Assembly: GCA_963978905.1 (NCBI GenBank)
Contig: OZ022260.1
Span: 40,360,259 to 40,424,258 of the forward strand
Direction: 5' to 3'
Length of the DNA stretch: 64,000 bases
From: Trichostrongylus colubriformis
Lineage: Eukaryota > Nematoda > Chromadorea > Rhabditida > Trichostrongylidae
Positions 49,201 to 59,502 of the stretch are shown here, in pieces (position 1 is the first letter of the stretch; each line of letters opens with the position of its first letter). Both the position numbers and the translations under genes were made by a program. The notes under the pieces are model-generated. The model saw only the letters and a program-made list of their open reading frames with translations. It was not told where the DNA came from and made no database searches.

Positions 49201-49614
49201 AATGAGCTGACTGTTTTTTTTATTTGCATTGAGAATCATTGATAGTGAGTTGGAGATGGTGGTCATGACCGTGCTTGGGTAATATTGCTAGCACAATTAT
49301 GGAAGAAAATGTAAGAAAAGAAACAGATAAATGAAAAGGATAAATGAAATACCAGACACACCGAGAATTCGCACAGAACTAGCCCTCGACCCTGCCCGGC
49401 CCAGAACTTCACAATTACCTCGAGTACCCGCAATAAGAGCACGTACACAACAGCTACACGAAAAGCGAAAAGATGAGAAATAGTACAATTTTCACTATTG
49501 GTATCAATATAAATTTCTTATCTCTCTATTTTTCTATTTCAAATTTCATTTTTTCGTTTTCAGCCAAGTACTGATAACTATCATCATAGAAAGTATGAAG
49601 TTTGCGGTGTTAAT
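46291..49614. other. Unassigned stretch, no gene recognised
   Basis: Short frames only. ATTGCGCCATGCA occurs at 48041-48053. Positions 48.3-48.9 kb are AT-rich with almost no open frame. A branch-and-acceptor-like TTTTTTCGTTTTCAG ends at 49562, with no exon that I can confirm after it. Confidence 0.4.
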
Positions 49615-49815
49615 CAATCCCTTTGTTAAGATGCGCCGCGCATTCTTGTTCTATTCAGAATCGTGGAGGCAAGTCAATGAGATTTGGTCTTGATAACTGC
49701 GTGGTAATTCGCCTACCTCAAAGGGATGCAAAAGTCTGGCAGGCCTAAGAGTACCTTGATGCGGGATTCGATGACCGCACCATGAGAGTGGGAGTGCGCG
49801 CCACCTCTCACTGCA
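49615..49815 (+). repeat. Dispersed repeat R, plus copy
   Basis: CAATCCCTTTGTTAAGATGC, GCCGCGCATTCTTGTTCTAT and CAGAATCGTGGAGGCAAGT match the R start. TTGATGCGGGATTCGATGAC and CGCACCATGAGAGTGGGAGT match its distal block. The middle CAGCCGATGTAC block is missing, so the copy is internally deleted. Confidence 0.78.
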
Positions 49816-52376
49816 CCAATCCCACTCAACTTTTGTATGGTTTGCTACCATCATAAATCATAGAATATGAGAATACTTTCATAGAGCAGCAGGAAATTCT
49901 GTGACCCTGTTACTGACGTGCGGATGGAGTACGTGCCAAATTTGCCTTTCTAGTTCACCGTATAAATCACCAGCATTTATAAATCTCCGGAAAACCCGTC
50001 TGACAAGATTTATGCCGGAAAACGAGACACATTGACAGCAACGCCTCTTCTTTTACTGTGTCCTTCTCCCATAGCCTATTAACTGTATGGCTATAATAGA
50101 TATGGTAATTATACCCAGGTATACTCTCATGAATATTTCTCTGGTAATGGGCCAGAAGGATGACAATGACAGAGTTCATCGTTCTGAATATGCATTGAAA
50201 TGAGTATTGAAATTGGAGAATCGCTGTAATAAGGGTAAGATGGCAGGTGTAAGACTGAAAGCCTTGACCTTAATCCAGCCTTAGTATAGACATAGATGCA
50301 GGTGCCATTAATAAACGGGAACAAGTAGTAGTAAATAAATAATAAATATGTGAATAAATAGCATTAGACAAGTGGTAAGCATGTGATAAAGCAGCTGAAG
50401 GCCACATGACCTCAGTCAATGAAATCATAGCTGACCTATTCAACGGATCACATGGACTCCCCAGATTGCGCCATGCAGTTATTGGCGAACTTCTATCGCT
50501 TGGCCAAGCCAGCTGCTACCGATAACCTACTGATAGCCTTCTACTTCTCCTTCCTGGTTATACTACTGATAACTACTGATAAGTATGACAAAATGGGAGA
50601 AGTAGAAGGCTCAACTTAGCAAACCAGGTAAGTCAGTACGAGCGATCCAGCTACAGGCTGAGTTGTTCAGTCTTCAGCTGAAATCTCAGGCAACGGCCGC
50701 CTAGCCAGACATGATGCAAAGCTATATGCAAACATCCTATTGTACGAGATCTACGGTTCGTTACTGACCAGACCAGAAGGATGTTTACATCGTAGCCATA
50801 CGGACTTTTTGAAACATCCGCTAGCATACGAGGATATCCGATAGCCCTAATAGTACGTGTTTGATATCGTCAGTGTTCGTATTCGTGAAGGGAGCCTAGA
50901 AGAAGGACTGTGAAGATTCCAGACTCTACTCATTTTTCGTGAAGGCCGTTAATGGTTACAGTCACTCGAAAGCAAATTACCACAGAATTATGATATTCAT
51001 GTAAATTTGTGAATTTGTCGAAAATGTAGGAGTTGTGGTACAGTGTGTTGAAATCGCACATAGCATAAAAGTGACGAGTTACTATGCGATCCGCCCTCAA
51101 AAACTATGCAGAGGTCGTTAAGGTTTATGGGAACAGAGAAACACAGCCAAGCTACTCATGACTCCCGAACAAACAATCTCCTACCTAGACTGGAAAGAGG
51201 TACTTTACTTTTTGACAATGGTCAATGGTGCATGGCGCATTCTAAAGGACCCTTGTGGGAGATTTTCACTGTACTCATAACTATAGTAAACATTCTTTTA
51301 AAAAGAGTTAGAGGGATCGTTGGTTGTTCTCAAATCAAATTAAGGCTCAGCCGCAGAAGGGAGCTTCTCAACAGGGGGTGGAGTCGTCTTCACTTCGGAT
51401 TTTTGCATTTACCTTTTGGAAACCTCAGTTTGGCCATTTAGGCTTTTATAGAAATCAAGTGTGGCAGCAACGAGCTGTTGACTAAACCAGAGAAGGAATT
51501 ACCAGCTGGGGAAATTCGGAAGCAAAAAAGGAATTTTATGCAGCACAGATTCCACAGGAGGATAAAGTTTCAAGTTTGAGCAAGGACAAGGATCGGCCGT
51601 AAAGATGTCGAAATGATGAATCGTTGGAAACAATGACCTCTCCAGTGTGGCTAAGTAGTTTTACCGGGGCACTCCGTTGATTGGCTTAGAGATACTCGGG
51701 ACGATGATGGTGGCCTCACCCTAAGAATGTTATAATGCTATAGTGTGCAATCAAGTGGAAATACAGTTTGCCAGGCACTTTTTTTTCTGCAGATGTAGTC
51801 GTAGACGATAGGTTTTCGCGATTGGAAAAAGATTTGATCTCGAGTTGAATGCTGCAATCAGACATCTGGAAGTCCCCACGATCAGATAGAGAGCCTAGGC
51901 AGCTCTGCTACTCAACCGGCTCATGGGCTGAAAGTATGTGAAGCCGTGACAATAGCGTCAGAGTACTGCACTGCTTGCCCTACACATTCTCACCTTTCCA
52001 CTACTAATCAGAAAATCTGATAAGTGATGCGCCGCTGTTCTCCTTTCTCTTGCATCCTGCGAGGATGGGCGCTTTTAAAGAGGTCAACAATTGAGTTGCG
52101 GAAATTGTTGAGAAATAAAAATACCATCCGCTTCCGGATGACTGCTTTTGTTCTAGAACTAATACTTGAAATTGCGTTCCGTAGGAAGGGTCGTCAATCC
52201 GATCGACAGTCAGAATACTGCTTCTATCACGATTATCGATCGAAATTTTTTAAATCGCTTGACTGCCTCCCGAAATCACGAAAAACGTATCTTGAACATA
52301 CTAACATTATAATACATTAATATACTAGACAAACGTGTTGGGAGTAATCGTTATAGATGGTGTAGGTTGTGTAGTG
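49816..52376. other. Unassigned stretch, no gene recognised
   Basis: Frames up to 111 codons (51106-51441, +) have no recognised domain. The R-associated motif appears as ATTGCGCCATGCA (50464-50476) and as TGCATGGCGCATTCTAA (51229-51245). A small inverted pairing around 50545-50620 (AGCCTTCTACTTCTCC against GGAGAAGTAGAAGGCT) is noted. Confidence 0.42.
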
Positions 52377-52622
52377 ACAAGTGTCGCGCACTCCCACTCT
52401 CATGGTGCAGGGATCAAACCCTGTGTCAATGCCCGCACAAGCAAACCAAGGATTCCATATCTCCATGATAGGAGGAATTGGTAACAGACTAATCTGAGTG
52501 GATGAAAGCGCTGACTCGTACATCGGCTGGCCCCCCGCAAGTAGTTGTATAGGAATCGTAATCATCTGTCACCACAATTCTGGATGCAACTATACGTGGC
52601 GCATCCCAGCGAAGGATTGATT
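52377..52622 (-). repeat. Dispersed repeat R, minus copy
   Basis: Reading the minus strand: GGATGCGCCACGTATAGTTG, CAGCCGATGTACGAGTCAGC, GCTTTCATCCACTCAG, then GGGTTTGATCCCTGCACCAT and GAGAGTGGGAGTGCGCG. This is the order of blocks in the 4.9-5.2 kb copy. Confidence 0.78.
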
Positions 52623-53260
52623 GACAAAAAAACCTTTATCACAAACTTTTTATCCTTATGTATTTTCAAAAATAAAAGCCATTGCTTGCGGATTACCGAA
52701 CACATGCTTGACCCCTCTCGCTTAGCACTCCATAGTTCCAGCACGGCCAAAAGAAGAAAATGCCGTTCATGTGTAGCGCAGAAGTTCGAGTCTTGCATAC
52801 GACAACGCAGACGTAATGCTATACCAGACTATGTTCGATCCGCGTTCACACAGAATCACTAACCTTCGAAGAAGCACCCATATAGGAAGGTTATAGGGAC
52901 CATTGAAATTACTAGAGGAACTATGAAAATCGTAATCGACGGCGGATTTTCGGATTTTATCCTTAAGAAGGAATGAAAACAGTGGGGAATGGGAAAGCTA
53001 AGAAATGATGCGAGGAGAAAGAAGATGAAACTTCTGGAGTGAACTGTCGAACATTCAAAAAAAAAAAAACAGGGTAACCGATAGTTATGCCCTAACGAAG
53101 TAAATTCTATCACCATTATAGCTGTGCAGAAAACAATGATCGGAGGATATCAGATAAAATCAATCAGCAATCTGACTCGAGATTTTTATATTTCCATCGA
53201 TTAGGTTTGTACTGATTAATCACATCCTTCAATCACCAGCCCAAGGCATTTGAAGACAAC

Positions 53261-53722
53261 TTAAGAGATCGTCCACGAAAATTCTATGATTCAAGCTGCA
53301 CTCAAAATCACTCTACTTGATGCAGTACATGAACATAGGCGAGAAAAGACCAAGAACTTTCGTCCATTCCAAAGCAGAAAAGAAAGAAAACTGGAAAAAG
53401 AGCAACTCGTTTGAATTTCCGCCACACTTCCCGATACAACATTTAAGCAGACGTCGGCAGGCAGAGCGCGGTTCAAGTTTTCGCGCCATTTGTTATTTGC
53501 TTCTCACTCTGTGTCCCTGGCCTCGTGACTGTCGCTCCTCAGCTCTCTAACGTCCAACCCCACACGGACGCTCCACCCCGTCGTCTGTCACTTTGGGAAC
53601 ACTACCTCAATCGGATTCTTGTTATCTGCGCGTGAAACTTTGCATGCGGCCCGTAGTAAGCAATATAACATAAATATGCGGCAAACGGAAGAACTTAAGT
53701 TTCCGTGAACAGTTCCTCCAAG
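53261..53722. mobile_element. Palindromic MITE A, copy with foreign or decayed centre
   Basis: The left terminus TTAAGAGATCGTCCACGAAA and right terminus (GTTTCCGTGAACAGTTCCTC) are present. So is a right-arm block: CGTGAAACTTTGCATGCGGC, CCGTAGTAAGCAATATAACA. The left arm between about 53290 and 53530 does not match the family. Confidence 0.7.
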
Positions 53723-53939
53723 GGGTGACAAGGGAAATCAGAACCGAAGTAGATATGTTTTCGTTGAAGGCACTAGGAAGAGTAAGGAAAAAAAGAGAAT
53801 GGGATTTTTTGTTTTATGAAAACAAACCTTCGCTTGTGAACGAATGATGAGTAGCGAAACTCGCCTTGAAAAAGCGCCGCTAGGGGTCATATCACGATTC
53901 CGAGGTACGGCGTATCGTTCTGCAGTTTATCACCCGGAC

Positions 53940-54310
53940 AACGTTCGCGGCCGTCTGATATAGCCTCTCGCTCGTCTGCAGTCTACCCCCGGCCAGTGAC
54001 GCAGAGGGGGCAAAGGAGGAGGAGTAGGGGGGAGCGAGGGTTCAGGTTCCTATTTCTCGGTTTTTGCCCTTTTGTTTCGTCGTTCTTTGCTGTCACCCTG
54101 CTGAGTACCCCTACTTTCATATTCCACAATCGGCCGAATATACCCCTACCGGTGTCTTTGAGTGGTTTCGAAGAGGTAGTCTGTGGCGAAACTCGCGTTT
54201 TTAAGTGTGCCTTGGACTCTTTACTGCTGCCTGGCCTGGGTGCGTTTTGCTGTGAGTGGTGCTCAAGACGGACCAGCGTTGAGGGACAGGACAACATTCA
54301 CTGCTAGTCT
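53940..54310. other. G+C-rich patch with overlapping open frames
   Basis: The plus frame 53996-54307 (103 codons) and minus frame 53983-54297 (104 codons) overlap almost exactly. Neither has a domain I recognise. The patch contains one of three copies of a motif like CCCCTACCGGTGTCTTTGAG (the others are near 54920 and 55645), so it may belong to an undescribed repeat. Confidence 0.3.
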
Positions 54311-55109
54311 CGCCGTCTGCGTCATCCTTTCAAAGACGCAGAGGAACGGGAGCACGTTCTTAGTAAGGATCAGTGATAGAATGCGAGTTTAAACCGTTTT
54401 ATTCCTTCCTCTCTACCACTGCACTACTTATCGTGTATACATAAATCTACGCTCATATTCCAACATCTACCAAAATTACTCGTAAGTTAGTGATAACTTC
54501 AATTGAGGCGATAGTTATGGCGACACCGTTGCAGTTGTATAATAATAAGGTTTAAGAATAATTCGATCAAATCAATAAATAGCAACTTGAGCGACTAAAC
54601 TGAGGAGCATCGAGAAGATGATGATGGCAGTGTTATTGCTGAATAAAAAAAAGCGTCACGCAATTGTGTGCGCTCATTCACGGTGACGTGCCGTGATCGG
54701 TCTGTCATCGGCACAAAAACACGTCACAGAACCAGATATTCTTAACAGGTTATCGATTTGTTCACGACAATCAATAATTGATAATGACGAGAAATTCGTA
54801 ATGTAACATGTCGATCGAATCTCTAGCAGCGAAAAAACAGCACTTGAAGAAAGTATATGGATGCATTACATTTCAGAATAGGCACCAAAAGCATTGCACT
54901 GTCACTGTTTTTAAAGACACCAGGAGGGGGTAATTTTGGCTTACGGTAGAACAGACGTAGTGTGGACGAGCTTGAGTGGCCGCCATTGCACAAACTCGCC
55001 AATTTGACGCCTTGGCATGGTGCCAAAAGAAGATGGTTCTAATATAGATTTGTTTTTTCCCTTTAGTTTTAACTTTGTTCTTTCTTATATTGTTTCTGAA
55101 TGTACTTAC

Positions 55110-55326
55110 GGGTCAAATAAAGTCGGGGGGGGGGGGGGGAGACGCAAAATTTTCGCCCACGTCAAAGCTTCTTTCCCTTCCTAGGGTTAGGCTAAAGCAG
55201 ATGAGACCTATGCTTTGACAGATGCTTTTTAATGTGGGAGGAGGGGTATCAATTTTAGCCTCAGCCTGAGGAGGGAAAGGAGCACGTCGACGCAAAGCTG
55301 CGTCTCCCCCCGACTTTATTTGACCC
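55110..55326. mobile_element. MITE with G15 tract in its left terminal repeat
   Basis: GGGTCAAATAAAGTCG opens the element and its exact reverse complement closes it. The inverted repeats continue through a G run and GAGACGCA. The left run is 15 G (55125-55139) and the right arm has only 6 C, so the homopolymer has expanded or contracted since insertion. Length is 217 bp, with no coding capacity. Target duplications are not clear. Confidence 0.85.
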
Positions 55327-55457
55327 TTCTGAGATTTTCAGGTATAGAAATGCACAATTAAGAAGATCCATAAGTAAACAAGTAAAATATGCCACTAGAA
55401 AACAGTCTAAAGAGGAAATAATTTAAAAATAAGGTTGCATCAGGCCGAAGACAAGCT

Positions 55458-55803
55458 TTAAAATGAACGAAGCGTGGCTCGGCCACGGAAGCTTGCAGTT
55501 CGGACGGAAGCGAACCCTGGGGGCAAATAGCGCCCTATGGCGCGTTTTTCAACGCCGGTTTCGTTACACATTGTATCTACCGAACCCATATGTTTGTTTT
55601 CAGTCGCCATTGTTTTCGTAAACGTTATTCTGCCCTTGCCCCCTCCCGGTGCCTTTAAGGGAAAACGGGGATTCGTCAATTTAGTAACAACCAAAATTTG
55701 TAAGGAAAGTCCGCAATCTTTGAAAATACAAGCGATCCCGTTGAATAATTCGGTGCTGTGCGTGCACTCCTTCACTATATTCAGCGAAGAGACTGTGCGT
55801 GCC
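55458..55803. other. Overlapping open frames, not assigned
   Basis: The minus frame 55458-55775 (105 codons) and plus frame 55537-55860 (107 codons) overlap. The minus-strand frame at 54823-55026 reads LPPPGVFK, and the plus frame here reads LPPPGAFK. This comes from the shared DNA motif read in the same sense and is not proof of a protein. The plus frame runs into element N. Confidence 0.25.
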
Positions 55804-56370
55804 GGGTGTGTAGCCTTATGTCAAGATTTTGCTGCGCGCGGCGCACTTCGTCGCGGGTGATTGCGTACACTCCTTTGAAGCTATACGCTTGAATTAATTA
55901 TTTCTTGATTCGGATTGTTATCAAGTAATGTTAATGTTTTGTTTACTTTTTATGTACTATTTTGTCTTTTGAGGATAGGAAAAATTATTACATCATTTCT
56001 TCCAAAGACTTCCATGGGCCAGCCCCTTGCGTCCTGAACCAAATTTCAGACGGCTGCGGCAAGTGGGTTGTGTACCCTTATGTCAGAATTTCGCACGGCA
56101 CCATGTCGCAAGCGAAGCAATGCGGACAAGCTAAAGGCGCCATGTTGTAGGGCCCCAAAGCGAATTCAAGTCAGCTACGTACGCCCCTAGCCTTAGCATC
56201 AATCGTTCTAGGACCCAACTACTGCGACGCGCATAGCTCGCACACATTACGTCGCACGCCGCTCGTCGTCGTGCGAAATCCTGACATAAGGGTACACACC
56301 CCGGCAAGTGGTGCCGATGGCGCCGCTAGTGCGACACAAAGCGCAAATTCAACATAGGACTACACACACA
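55804..56370 (+). mobile_element. Element N with a nested MITE
   Basis: The element begins GGGTGTGTAGCCTTATGTC and ends GGACTACACACACA. TGCGTGCC is directly repeated outside (55796-55803 and 56371-56378), an 8-bp or slightly longer target duplication. The outer parts align with the reverse strand of 37508-37862. Between 56067 and 56301 sits a separate MITE with its own duplication. The terminal GTGTGTAG resembles the GTGTACCC end of the inner MITE, so both may be mobilised by related Mutator-type enzymes. Confidence 0.78.
56067..56301. mobile_element. Mutator-type MITE, copy 2, nested in element N
   Basis: Ends GTTGTGTACCCTTATGTCAG and CTGACATAAGGGTACACACC are inverted repeats like those of the 8.7 kb copy. 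Internal blocks (CATGTCGCAAG, CGCATAGCTCGCACACATTA, GCACGCCGCTCGTCGT) are shared with it. CGGCAAGTGG is directly repeated on both sides (56057-56066 and 56302-56311). Confidence 0.85.
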
Positions 56371-56378
56371 TGCGTGCC

Positions 56379-58304
56379 AAGATAAAACAAGCGTCGAAGC
56401 CCACAGCCTTCCTTTTTGCGTGACTTTTGGAGAGCTCCTCTTCACACTGAAAAGGGGCTGCATAATGCGGTGCTCAATTACAATAAGGCGGTGCTCGATT
56501 ACAAGCGCATTTCTCTAACAATGAGTAGAATGTGTTTGCAGCGTTGGGGTAAACCGGTGGGCCGGCATACGCCATGTGACCGGATTTTCTCAAGAAGTGT
56601 TCATGTGAGTGGATGACGTTTGGATTTACAATGCATAATTAACAAAGAGTAAAGCATATGACAATGATCAATCTCCTACAAGACTGTTCAAATGCGAAAA
56701 GAGGGCATATAATATATAAATATCAATCTAATTGATTAAGTCAATAAAAAACGGCATCGTTGGGCTTACACGCTCAACATATTGAGCTCCATGTGCGTAC
56801 GTGGTTGATAAATTCGCTGAATATTCCAAAAATGTGAAGACTTCAAGGGAATGGACTCTGTCGTATATTTGATTGTTCGCGTAAACTTTGCAAGTGGTCC
56901 GTTGGGATCGATTGCATCGAAGAAGCCAAGAAAGTCAAAATTTTAATGAGCAAATAGAAGTGATAGGTTTGATCACTCAACCAAGGCAACACGTCTTGTA
57001 CTCAGGAGCAACAAGACTATTTTTGGTTAAATCACAAGGCAGGCACACCCATGGGGACGATGATTGACAAGTTAGTTATCGAAACAAACAGAGAAACGAT
57101 TGATTAGGTTATGGCAGCAGGAAATTTTCTAAATTTCTTTCATGGTTTTTGAAAACGAGCGTTTATCGAATCCCCAAGACGAGATCATAGACTAAAGAAC
57201 AAAGGTGAAGGGAGATGATTGAAAGACGAGGTATTCAATTAGGGAGCAACCATTAGAGAGCTCGTTCAATTCATAAGTAATGACCAACGGAAAACTACGT
57301 CTGTTTGTCTCATCAGGGCAAAAAACGCGAGTGAATGAGGTCCACACCCTCTTTAAAGCTAAGACGGACGATGGCCCTTCGAGGGTTCAAAGTGCATCTT
57401 TGCCAGCACCAGAAGGGCCACTCGAGTGGCGAAAGACCAACGATGAACCCCACATTCCAGTCATCGTTAGTGGAAAAATGTGAGAAAAATCACTGCTGCA
57501 CGGTCGAAACGATCTGAGGAAATCAGAAACCGACAAATTTCAAGGGGGCCTAGTCGACATTGTTGTATTATAGAAAGGGATTGAATGCTACTAAGTTAAG
57601 CGGGTTAGGTCGCACAATGGCAAGCAGAGGCAGTACCCATCTCACGCAGGGTCAATTCTTGCATCGAGGACAATTTATGAGACCTTGTTCCCCCGCTCTG
57701 CCGGCACTTTCGGGGCAAGCTGTTCCCATACCTTTCCTTACCCAAAGTTTCTTTCTAATAAACTGAAAAATCACCAAAAAAGGTATGATCGGAGAGAAAT
57801 CTCCCGCAGAATTTACAAAAAGACGACTGGCTACCCTTCAACCCAAACACGCCTCGTGGTTTCTTTGGTTCCTTGAAGCCAACATTGAATTACATTCTGC
57901 CTGTAGGTCCAGCCCTAAATGAGAGTGTAAAGGCGATGGTTTCTACATTGTCTTCCCCTTTTCAAATTATGGCTAGGCAATCCTCCGTCGCCTCCGGCTG
58001 ACTCAAAGGCAGTGTTTTGGGAAATTCGGCAGAAAAGTAAAAGAAGTAGTGAATAAGAAAGTCGAGTTGCCTAGAAACAGGACACTGAAGAAAAAACGGA
58101 TGGAAATAGTCAAAGACCTGAGAAATAGGACCCTTCCTCACCGCTGATTCCCAACGTGGAGCCTTCTCGTGAAGAGGCGGATAGTCCGGACGAGTTTTGT
58201 ATTGACGTGCTGCCTTGTCAAGTGGTCCGTTGTGAATAAATGCATCACGACCTAATGAAGCTAAGAAAAACTCAAATTTCAATAGACAATTGCCTTGAGC
58301 TGAC
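56379..58304. other. Unassigned stretch, no gene recognised
   Basis: Frames up to 139 codons (57962-58381, minus) overlap retroposon D at one end and show no domain. A weakly tRNA-like or 5S-like string near 57590-57660 was not accepted. Confidence 0.42.
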
Positions 58305-58316
58305 TCCAATATGGTA

Positions 58317-58407
58317 TTTTTGATTTTTGATAGCTGCTGATTATCGCCGCAGCCCACGGTGCGAAAGTTTCCGGGAAGCATGAGGTGCGGGTTCGAGTCT
58401 CGTACTT
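58317..58407 (-). mobile_element. Retroposon D fragment with 12-bp flanking repeats
   Basis: On the minus strand the element ends in GCTGCGGCGATAATCAGCAG and CTATCAAAAATCAAAAA, the A-rich tail of D. The other end carries an inverted tRNA T arm (plus strand GCGGGTTCGAGTCTCGT). TCCAATATGGTA (58305-58316) and TCCAATATAGTA (58408-58419) flank it, a 12-bp target duplication with one change. Confidence 0.72.
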
Positions 58408-58520
58408 TCCAATATAGTATGTTATAATTGTTGATGCTCGATTTCTGTGTATGCCTATGCCACAGTACTTCCGCTATTTTTTTTGAGAAAGAAATATTGA
58501 AGTCAAAGACCGATTAAATT

Positions 58521-58814
58521 AAATTCTTGGCCGGGTCCTCTGAGTTAAAGATCCGTCCCGTCGTCCGCGGTTGGGAACCAAGGGTGAGTCGTTTATGCAA
58601 CTTTCTGCTTCTCCAATGCATCTCTGACCGTGGCGGACGACGGGCTGGGCACTAGCTCGGAGGCCCCGCCCTTCCGACCGAGAATTTGTGGTGCCGTATC
58701 TTAGCCGGATTCACATTTTTCCCTTAAAACATTGCATGCGGCCCACATTGGACAAATACAACATAAATATATGGGTGACGGTAAACTCATTTTTCAGTGG
58801 ACGATTCCTCTAAG
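58521..58814. mobile_element. Palindromic MITE A, left-truncated copy
   Basis: It starts inside the left arm (GGCCGGGTCCTCTGAG). It keeps CGTCCCGTCGTCCGCGG, the centre, GTGGCGGACGACGGGCTGGG and the complete right arm to GTGGACGATTCCTCTAA. The terminal 130 bp of the left arm is missing. Confidence 0.85.
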
Positions 58815-59377
58815 TTATGAGACAAGAAAGTCGATAATTCACTGATACGACTTTTTTATGCTGATAGTGTATCTTGTTAGCATATGCACTAGGGTCATGG
58901 GTGGTGTAATAGCACAATCCCACATTGTCCGAACAGACCAACCATGCATTTCATCCTTCTTGGAGGGTAAATTGGTACCACACTCGAACTGGGTCTTCCA
59001 AGTCACACTGCATTCTCCTACCACTGGATTTTGAAAGGAAGCATTTCGCCCTACCCATCCTAAGAAGATCGATTGAAATCTTTGGAAAAAGGTATTCAGG
59101 TCTCAAACCTTATTCAAGGATTGTCCAAAGAAATTTGACTTTTCCCGTTACTCGCACAGTTATGCTTACTAAGGACCACCTTCAAAGTGTGACGCGAACA
59201 ACTCAACTTCGGCTGAGCTACACCTGCTCAAAGTCCTGTCCGCGAGGCGGGGCTGGTACCGGAGCTGGGCTGAGGGCGCTGCCAGATCTACGTAATTACA
59301 TCCACATTTCCAACTTTCTTCTCAATGTTGACTTTCCTTCCACTTGGCGCCAATACCAACCCTGCCCCTTTGGAAAG

Positions 59378-59502
59378 CAATTTGAGGGCATGTGTCCTAG
59401 CCTGATGTCAGTTTTTCGCAAGAACATTTGCATTTGGCCTGTGGTAAGCAAATACAAGATATGGGAAACAGAAAAGTAAAATTTTCGGGATGATTCCTTC
59501 AA
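59378..59502. mobile_element. Palindromic MITE A, right-end fragment
   Basis: TTTGAGGGCATGTGTCCTAG, TTTTTCGCAAGAACATTTGC, GGCCTGTGGTAAGCAAATAC and the terminus CGGGATGATTCCTTCAA match the right arm. The 184-codon frame 58925-59479 (+) runs into this fragment and is therefore not trusted as a gene. Confidence 0.72.

Noticed and set aside
57590..57665. String resembling a 5S rRNA piece (AAGTTAAGCGGGTTAGGTCG) or a pol III box A and B pair
   Set aside because: The similarity covers only about 15-20 bases and no 5S or tRNA fold follows.
58925..59479. Longest open frame (184 codons, plus strand)
   Set aside because: Its last 100 bases are the right end of a MITE A fragment, it has no domain, and no splice or start context supports it.
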